This document shows positions 58,369-64,000 of a stretch of 64,000 nucleotides of DNA, one piece after another. The stretch is from Desulfovibrionales bacterium (lineage in GTDB: Bacteria; Desulfobacterota; Desulfovibrionia; Desulfovibrionales; Desulfovibrionaceae). The stretch spans positions 1 to 64,000 of the forward strand of contig JASGMV010000008.1 in NCBI GenBank assembly GCA_030156255.1. The letters are read 5' to 3'. The notes below the pieces were generated by a model. It ran no database searches, was not told where the DNA came from, and was given only the letters and a program-made list of their open reading frames with translations. Every line of letters begins with the position of its first letter. Position 1 is the first letter of the stretch. The translations under genes and the position numbers were made by a program.

Positions 58369-61059
58369 TCATTTCTTCTTTTTAGCGGCCGCCTTCTTTT
58401 TCTTGTTGTTTTTCTTTTCCTTGCGTTTCTCCGCCAATTCCTCTTCCTTTTGCTCGAACAATTCGTTTTTCTTGCGTTCAAAGCTGATGGCCGTGCGCAG
58501 GGCGGCGACGGCCATGGCCAGAATGGATAAAATCAGCACCAAGCCTTTCTGGAAGTCCCATTTCTGTTTGACCACCAGGTCCACCATCCAATTTCCCTCC
58601 ATCCCCCGGGTGAAATAGATGAAGGCCGGCACGGTCACCAAGGCGAGGCCCAAGCTGGCCAACTCCATCCACATGAAGTTTTTGCCGAGCATCAGCACGA
58701 ACAGAGTGGAGTCTCTAATGATGCGCAGGGAAACCAGACGGCTTTGCAGCGTGGTCAGGCGTTCGTCGATCTCCGAGAGATATTTTTGCGTGTTCCGGAA
58801 GTTTTCCGCAACCTCGAGATGTGCGGTTTTGATCCAATTGAGCTTCTCCGCGCAAAAGTTGAAGTCTTTGTTGAACTCCAGGAGCAGTCTGGGGAAGGGA
58901 AACCAGGCCGCCTCCTTTTGAATGTCTTTGAGACGTTCGAAATGCATTTCGACCTTGATGTTGATGAGCTTGATTTCTTTTTCGACGCGCTCGTCGATCT
59001 GCTGCTGCAACGTGTCGCAACCGCGGGCGAGCTGGATGAAGGCCACGTAATTGCGCACCTCGGTCAATTCCGACAGACGCTCCACATAGGCGTGGGCCCG
59101 TTCATGGAATTCGTTTTGGGCGTCGAACCATTGGCCGACGTCGTTGGCGAGCTTGTCCAGGCGTTTTTTCTGTTCCTCGGCCATGGACTCCGCTTCGGTC
59201 CAGACCGACCACAAGGCGCCCATGAGGTGAATGCGGCCGCGGTCCAGTTCGTGGTCGATGAGAATGCGGTTGAACATGTTCGGGTCGCGCTGGATGAGAT
59301 CGGTGAACATGCTTAACGCCTGTTCGGTGAACCCCATTTTGACCAAGCATACGCCTTCCCGGTAAACGGGTTCGAGCCAGCGGGGAGAGGTGCTCTGCGC
59401 CTGCTTGTAGTAATGGACTGCGTCGCGCAGCTCTCCGTCCGTCTCCAGGATTCTGCCTGCAACCATGTGGAAAAAGGACTGCTGCAGCGGCGTGTACGCC
59501 AATCGTTCGGCTTCCTGCCAGAAAAACAGGGCTTGTTGATGATCCTCGGTCTCCAGGGACAGATAGCCGCGCAACGACCGGGGTTGGTAGCTGCGGGCAA
59601 GCTTGAGAGCCGATTGTTTGAGCAGATTGTCGGCCTCTTCGTACTCTTTGGCGTACATATGGTCCAAGGCCACATGCAGATATTCGCTTTGGTCGGCCGC
59701 AATCTGCGAGATGCCGGCGGGCCAGTCCTTGCCCCGGCTGCGCCAGACAAGCCGCACCATGCGAAGCTGCTCCACGGCGTTGATCTCGAATATGGCCCGC
59801 AACAAGAGGGCTTGCGTTTTTTTCTGTTCGCCGAGCAGGAGTTCGGAGAGGGAGTTCAGCAGATTGTCCTTGTCCAGGCTTTCCTCCAACGCCATGAATC
59901 CCTTATCGATGTCTTCGATGGAGACGCGGGCCAGCTTGTTCCAGATGTTGGGATTCCATTTGGGCAATTGGCGGCTGGGACAGAGCGCCGGGGGATGGTT
60001 GCGCAATCCGCAGTAGAAGCATTCGTCGTACCCGCCGACCACAAGATTGCGTGGGATATGCACTTGAAGGCTGCCCGTCGCCTCCACCTCGTCCTGGCCG
60101 GCCGCCAGGCCGATGTTGCACCAGGAGTCTATGGTTTCGTCGCGCGGACCGTACTGTATTTCATTGATGCGAAAGTCGTCTCCCAGCAGGAAGGCCGTCT
60201 TGTATTGCAAATGGGGAAAGTCCGGGGCCAGCTTGTTCCAGTCCAGATTGAACTTGTTGGGCAAGTCTTCATTGAAATTGTGGCCTTGCCGGGAAATGGC
60301 GGCCATGACCACGGGCCAATACTCTTTTTCCTCCGAGTTGCGCACCTCTTTCAAGAGGCGCAAAATGTCTTTGCAAAAGGTGCGCAACAACCGCAAGCCG
60401 TCAATGGGAAAGATGACGAAATTATCTTTGGAGAGATACTTGAGCCCCAGCCGTTGGAGTACGGTCTGTATCTCCTGGAACACTGCGCGCCAGCCGGAGA
60501 TGAAGGCCTTGTCCGACGGATTGCCGAGAGGCGTCATCGCCATGAACCAGCCCAGATCCGTTTCGTAATCCAATCCCTGGTCCGCGGTGAGCAGCATCCA
60601 ATTGACGTTGGCCATGCCGGGCAACACCTTGGCTTCGCGCACTCCCAGGCCGTGGACGCTGTGGACCTGCTCCTTCATATTCGGGTGGACCCACACCTCG
60701 AATTCGTTGGCGGGCGAGACGTCCTGGTTGTGCATCTCCGATGGGACGGACAGGGACAAATGCAGGTGATAGTCCACCAGCAGCGTCGCCTGAATGATTT
60801 GGCAAAAGACCGGCATGGGGTTCAAACGGGCCCAGACCTGGAGCCGGGCGATAGGCCGGAAGACCTCTTGGGTGAAGAAGAACCAGAGCGCCTGGTTCGT
60901 CTCCTGCGCGAGGCAGAGTCCGCCGTAGTCGGTGAGGGTCTGGGCGACCGCGGAGCTGGCCGGGCCGGTCCATGTGAGCCAGACGCCGTACCCGGTGTAG
61001 ATCATTTTGGACTGGTTGATGCTTGGCAGCTTGTCCAGTAGAGAGGAGAGGTTGGCCAT
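58369..61059 (-). CDS. Membrane-anchored TPR protein with CCHC zinc knuckle
   Basis: 896 residues. The N-terminal 340 residues form an unrecognised globular region. C347-x2-C350-x4-H355-x4-C360 (ECFYCGLRNHPPALC) then matches the CCHC zinc-knuckle consensus exactly. Helical TPR-like repeats follow (about 455-620), then a long coiled-coil-prone part (620-780), two membrane segments (about 784-817 and 838-858), and a charged tail ending in N-K-K-K-K-A-A-A-K-K-K-K. The N-terminal bulk is probably cytoplasmic, with a basic tail on the same side. No family name can be given. It stands alone, with a divergent MoaE-like gene at its head. Confidence 0.85.
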   Translation of the reverse strand: MANLSSLLDKLPSINQSKMIYTGYGVWLTWTGPASSAVAQTLTDYGGLCLAQETNQALWFFFTQEVFRPIARLQVWARLNPMPVFCQIIQATLLVDYHLHLSLSVPSEMHNQDVSPANEFEVWVHPNMKEQVHSVHGLGVREAKVLPGMANVNWMLLTADQGLDYETDLGWFMAMTPLGNPSDKAFISGWRAVFQEIQTVLQRLGLKYLSKDNFVIFPIDGLRLLRTFCKDILRLLKEVRNSEEKEYWPVVMAAISRQGHNFNEDLPNKFNLDWNKLAPDFPHLQYKTAFLLGDDFRINEIQYGPRDETIDSWCNIGLAAGQDEVEATGSLQVHIPRNLVVGGYDECFYCGLRNHPPALCPSRQLPKWNPNIWNKLARVSIEDIDKGFMALEESLDKDNLLNSLSELLLGEQKKTQALLLRAIFEINAVEQLRMVRLVWRSRGKDWPAGISQIAADQSEYLHVALDHMYAKEYEEADNLLKQSALKLARSYQPRSLRGYLSLETEDHQQALFFWQEAERLAYTPLQQSFFHMVAGRILETDGELRDAVHYYKQAQSTSPRWLEPVYREGVCLVKMGFTEQALSMFTDLIQRDPNMFNRILIDHELDRGRIHLMGALWSVWTEAESMAEEQKKRLDKLANDVGQWFDAQNEFHERAHAYVERLSELTEVRNYVAFIQLARGCDTLQQQIDERVEKEIKLINIKVEMHFERLKDIQKEAAWFPFPRLLLEFNKDFNFCAEKLNWIKTAHLEVAENFRNTQKYLSEIDERLTTLQSRLVSLRIIRDSTLFVLMLGKNFMWMELASLGLALVTVPAFIYFTRGMEGNWMVDLVVKQKWDFQKGLVLILSILAMAVAALRTAISFERKKNELFEQKEEELAEKRKEKKNNKKKKAAAKKKK

Positions 61060-61112
61060 ATCGAAAGGCGCCCTTATTGGTTGCGTGTCGTTATCATGAT
61101 GGGAGGCCCCTG

Positions 61113-61478
61113 ATGAACGTTCAGGACATGATCGAAGCCATTCGGCGCGAGCCGGGGTTTGCGGACAACGTGGGTATGCTCGCGGCGCATAACGGCGTGG
61201 TGAGGGGCTTCTCTCGGACGCACCCTAGCACGGTGGTGGGGATCGAGGTCAAGCCGGACTATGGGCGCATCGAGCGGATTCGGCGCGAAATCGAGGCCAG
61301 ACCGGGAATTTTCCGTGTCTTGGCGGAGGCCGAAGAAGGCCATTTGAAGCCGGGAGACGATTTGCTGCGCATGGTGGTCGCCGGAGATATCCGAGAGCGT
61401 GTGCTTCCGGCCCTTTCGGATCTCCTGGACCGGATCAAATCGGAGGCGATCCGGAAAAAAGAATTCTTCGAGACCTGA
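61113..61478 (+). CDS. MoaE-like molybdopterin synthase large subunit (short)
   Basis: 121 residues, shorter than the usual 140-150. The middle and C-terminal half match MoaE: VGIEVKPDYGRIERIRREIEARPGIFRVLAEAEEGHLKPGDDLLRMVVAGDIRERVLPALSDLLDRIKSEAIRKKEFFE, split here by position only (residues 40-120). The last K-K-E resembles the lysines that bind the sulfur carrier and precursor Z. The N-terminal F-x-G-x-V-R strand is reduced to GVVRGFSRT. GGGAGG precedes the ATG at 61113. Possibly a divergent or non-catalytic relative. Confidence 0.7.
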   Translation: MNVQDMIEAIRREPGFADNVGMLAAHNGVVRGFSRTHPSTVVGIEVKPDYGRIERIRREIEARPGIFRVLAEAEEGHLKPGDDLLRMVVAGDIRERVLPALSDLLDRIKSEAIRKKEFFET

Positions 61479-61562
61479 GTCTGCCTCGCGGAGGCGAGTG
61501 TTTTCTGGCGTATTGCGCAATCCGGTTCATGCTCCGTCGGCCCATTCTGCGCGCGGGGAGGC

Positions 61563-64000
61563 CTACATCAACTGAAGGATGGTCTGCAGAAGCTGGTCCA
61601 TGTTCACGGGCTTGGAGACGTACGCGGTCATACCGGCCTCCAAAAAGCGCTCTTTATCCCCTTTCATGGCGTAAGCGGTCAGGGCTATGATCGGCAAATC
61701 CGGGGAGTAGGCCCGGTGTTCGGGATTTCGCAAGGCGCGCGTAGCCTCCAGGCCGTCCATTTCGGGCATCTGCACGTCCATGAGTACGATGTCGAAGGGT
61801 TGGCGCGTTAAAATTTCCAAAGCTTCCAATCCGTTACACGCGACGGTGACGGCATGGCCTTCCTCGGCCAGAAAATGCGAAATGTAAATCTGGTTGACCT
61901 CGTTGTCCTCGGCCAAAAGAATGCGCAGCGGGCGGCGTTCTTTCCTGCCCGCCGGACCGCTTCCGGACACAGCGGCTTCGTCTTGCGGGAGCCGCTCGGA
62001 TTTTTCCAGCAGGACGGAGAAGGAGAAGGTGGAGCCGGCGTAGGGCTCGCTCGCCACCTTGATGTCCCCTCCCATGAGGTTGGTCAGCCGCTTGGAAATG
62101 GCCAGGCCGAGTCCTGCTCCGCCGTGGCGTTTCGAGATGGAGGGGTCCAGTTGGCTGAAGCTTTTGAAGAGGAGCGGCAGCTTGTCCGCGGCGATGCCGA
62201 TTCCCTGGTCCCGCACCGAGAAGTGGAGTCTGACGGTTTCGCCGTCCGTCTCGCCCGGGGAGACTTCGATATCCACCGAGCCTTGCTCCGTGAACTTGAT
62301 GGCGTTGGACACCAGGTTGCGCAGAACCTGCGTCAGGCGGCCGGCGTCGCCCCGTAATTGCGTGGGAACGCCGGGATGCATGGACAGGCGCAACCCCAGG
62401 CCTTTGTCTTGGGCCTGGGGCGTAAAGGAGTTGACCAGCGCTTCCAAGGTTTTTTCGAGGTTGAAGTGTTCGGGGCGTAATTCCAGCTTTTGCGCTTCGA
62501 TTTTCGAGAAGTCGAGGATGTCGTTGATCAACTCCTGCAGGGAGTCGGCCGTGTCGCGGATGATGCACAGGTTGCGTCGCAGGTTGGGCGGGGGGGCCAT
62601 GTTCAGCGACATGTCCGCCATGCCGATAACGCCGCCGATGGGCGTACGGATTTCATGGCTCATGTTGGCCAGAAATTCGCTTTTGGCCCTGGATGCGTTT
62701 TCGGCCTTGCGTTTGGCCTCCAACAGTTGCTGCTCCATGAGCTTGCGCTCCGAGATGTCCATGATGACCACGATGACGCTGTTGAGCTGGCGCACGTCTC
62801 CGGCGCCGGGAATGGACATGGTCAAGAGGTAGTCGAATTCTCCGCCTTTCAGGCGGGATCCCCTGTGCTCCAGTTTCAATCCCAAGTCGCCGCGCCATAT
62901 CGCCAACAGCTCCCGTTTGAAGATGGCGCCGGTCCCTGGGCGATAAATCTTGTCGAAGCCGCCGAGCAGCTCCTCTTTGGAGGAGGCCTCCAAAAGCTGC
63001 ACGGCGGCTTTGTTGACGCTGGTGATGGTCACCATGGAAACGGCCCGCTGCAGCTCTTCGGGATATTGGTCCAGGTAGGCCTCGATATCCCGTACGCCCT
63101 GGGCTTTCAATTGTTCGAACCAGTCCCCGACGTTCGAGAAGTCCTCCTCCCAGATGGAAACCGGCGTGTTTTCGAACAGATTGCGGTAGCGAGCTTGCAA
63201 GGCGCGCAGCGCCTCTTCGAAGCGTTTGCGGCGGCGAATGTCGGTGTGGATGCCGATGGAGCCCACGATGGAGCCTTTTGCATTCTTGACGGCGTTAGCG
63301 CGGACAAGCACCGGAATGGGGCCGGTTCCGGACTCGACCTGCGCTTCGCCGGTCCAGGAGACGCCGCTGATCAACGCCCTGCGGATGCGGTCCGACGTCT
63401 CCGGATCGTTGAGAAGCCCGAGGTGTCCGGCCAGCGGGTCCACGTCCTCCAGGGTGCGGCCGAACAACTGGTTGGCCGCCCGGTTCATGTACACCAAGCG
63501 GCCGGATTCGTCCGCGATGGATATGGCGTCGCCGGAGGCGTCCACGGCTTGGTTGACCCGGAGCAGGGCGGTCTGCATCCGCATGCGCTCCGTCACGTCG
63601 TGAACGATGCAGCATAAGATGTTCTTCCCGCCGCTGTGGAAAGGCCCGGCGTACACCTCCGCTTCTTTGCGCGGACCGTCGGGCAGGGCGTATTGAAATT
63701 GGAAATGCATGTGGTCCGCCTCTGCGGCGAGCCGCAGGGTGCGTTGGATTTCTTCCGCGGGCCGGGAGGTCAGCTCCGAAAGTTTCAAGGTTCGCAGTTG
63801 GTTTTGGGAGCAACCGAAAAACGTGCAGGCCGCCTGGTTGGCGTTGGCGATGACCCCGTTTTCAGGATCCACCAAAATGATGGCCGTACTGTTTTTTTCG
63901 AAGAGCCGGGCGTAAAATTCGCTTTTTTCCTTCAAGTCCTCTTCGGCCTGCATGCGGTCGGCGATTTCATGCTTGAGCAGCGCGTTGGTCTGGGAGAGCT
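61563..64000 (-). CDS. Hybrid sensor histidine kinase/response regulator (partial, 5' end outside window)
   Basis: At least 812 residues; the frame stays open to the window edge. Order: a helical linker; PAS (FEKNSTAIILVDPENGVIANANQAAC); PAS (VDASGDAISIADESGRLVYMNRAA) with a PAC segment; a third PAS-like domain (YRNLFENTPVSIWEEDF); HisKA with phospho-His in FLANMSHEIRTPIGG; HATPase (N-box NLVSNAIKFT, then GIGIAADKL and GGAGLGLAIS); and a C-terminal receiver whose phospho-Asp lies in DIVLMDVQMPEMDG. No membrane segment is seen in the visible part. A cytoplasmic kinase with an unknown ligand. Confidence 0.95.
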   Translation of the reverse strand, partial: LSQTNALLKHEIADRMQAEEDLKEKSEFYARLFEKNSTAIILVDPENGVIANANQAACTFFGCSQNQLRTLKLSELTSRPAEEIQRTLRLAAEADHMHFQFQYALPDGPRKEAEVYAGPFHSGGKNILCCIVHDVTERMRMQTALLRVNQAVDASGDAISIADESGRLVYMNRAANQLFGRTLEDVDPLAGHLGLLNDPETSDRIRRALISGVSWTGEAQVESGTGPIPVLVRANAVKNAKGSIVGSIGIHTDIRRRKRFEEALRALQARYRNLFENTPVSIWEEDFSNVGDWFEQLKAQGVRDIEAYLDQYPEELQRAVSMVTITSVNKAAVQLLEASSKEELLGGFDKIYRPGTGAIFKRELLAIWRGDLGLKLEHRGSRLKGGEFDYLLTMSIPGAGDVRQLNSVIVVIMDISERKLMEQQLLEAKRKAENASRAKSEFLANMSHEIRTPIGGVIGMADMSLNMAPPPNLRRNLCIIRDTADSLQELINDILDFSKIEAQKLELRPEHFNLEKTLEALVNSFTPQAQDKGLGLRLSMHPGVPTQLRGDAGRLTQVLRNLVSNAIKFTEQGSVDIEVSPGETDGETVRLHFSVRDQGIGIAADKLPLLFKSFSQLDPSISKRHGGAGLGLAISKRLTNLMGGDIKVASEPYAGSTFSFSVLLEKSERLPQDEAAVSGSGPAGRKERRPLRILLAEDNEVNQIYISHFLAEEGHAVTVACNGLEALEILTRQPFDIVLMDVQMPEMDGLEATRALRNPEHRAYSPDLPIIALTAYAMKGDKERFLEAGMTAYVSKPVNMDQLLQTILQLM

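Noticed and set aside
1-64000. CRISPR arrays, insertion sequences, tRNA genes, phage genes, sigma54 promoters before the T6SS
   Set aside because: None was found. Gaps between genes are mostly short, no array of spaced repeats or transposase motif was seen, and no TGGCAC-N5-TTGC-type pair was found upstream of tssA or hcp.

Overview
The window is GC-rich, densely coded bacterial chromosome that reads as a sulfate-reducing Desulfovibrionaceae species (Desulfovibrio / D. gigas-like). The main evidence is a DsrC protein of dissimilatory sulfite reduction with both C-terminal cysteines (57946-58263), and an adenylate kinase carrying the exact C-x5-H-x15-C-x2-C metal site of the Desulfovibrio gigas enzyme. 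No tRNA, rRNA, CRISPR array, insertion sequence or prophage was recognised.

Layout. (1) 80-18539, all minus strand, is a long co-oriented run. Its upstream part encodes an envelope system: a minimal FtsX permease, a LolD/MacB-type ATPase, a 1623-residue permease fused to a degenerate M28 peptidase-like ectodomain, two large OPT-like membrane proteins and a beta-lactamase-fold lipoprotein. It then runs with overlapping or tightly spaced genes into the nickel-pincer cofactor genes larE-larB-larC (larC lacks its C-terminal domain), an aminotransferase, homoserine dehydrogenase, an ApgM-family protein that may be the homoserine kinase, and a thioesterase. (2) 18629-24882, minus strand, is a surface-glycan cluster: four glycosyltransferases, a histidine phosphatase and a NodB-like deacetylase. 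A methyltransferase and a ThiD-ThiN fusion lie divergently. (3) 27366-39048, plus strand, is half of a type VI secretion system: tssA, tssB, tssC, hcp, an unknown 42-codon ORF, tssE, tssF, tssG, tssH and an unknown 258-residue protein. TssJ/K/L/M and VgrG are absent from the window. (4) 39049-39950 is decaying DNA holding a frameshifted RhtB-type exporter and a duplicated 3' end of the 258-residue gene. (5) 39951-45928 holds an EamA transporter, an AraC regulator, a CLC protein and a soluble double-Cache protein. (6) 45929-47113 is a gene desert, partly AT-rich, with minus-strand terminators. (7) 47114-56050 is mostly housekeeping: adk, tilS, lptF-lptG, ysxC, aroQ, efp, ftsK. (8) 56109-64000 holds a phosphatase-superfamily protein, a terC remnant, dsrC, a membrane TPR protein with a perfect CCHC zinc knuckle, a short MoaE-like protein and a hybrid histidine kinase that runs off the window.

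The most promising undescribed material is the pseudo-M28/FtsX/OPT-like/serine-hydrolase operon joined to the lar genes, the T6SS-linked 42-codon ORF and 258-residue protein with its downstream duplicated tail, and the zinc-knuckle TPR membrane protein. All function calls rest on motif recognition by eye; no database search was run.
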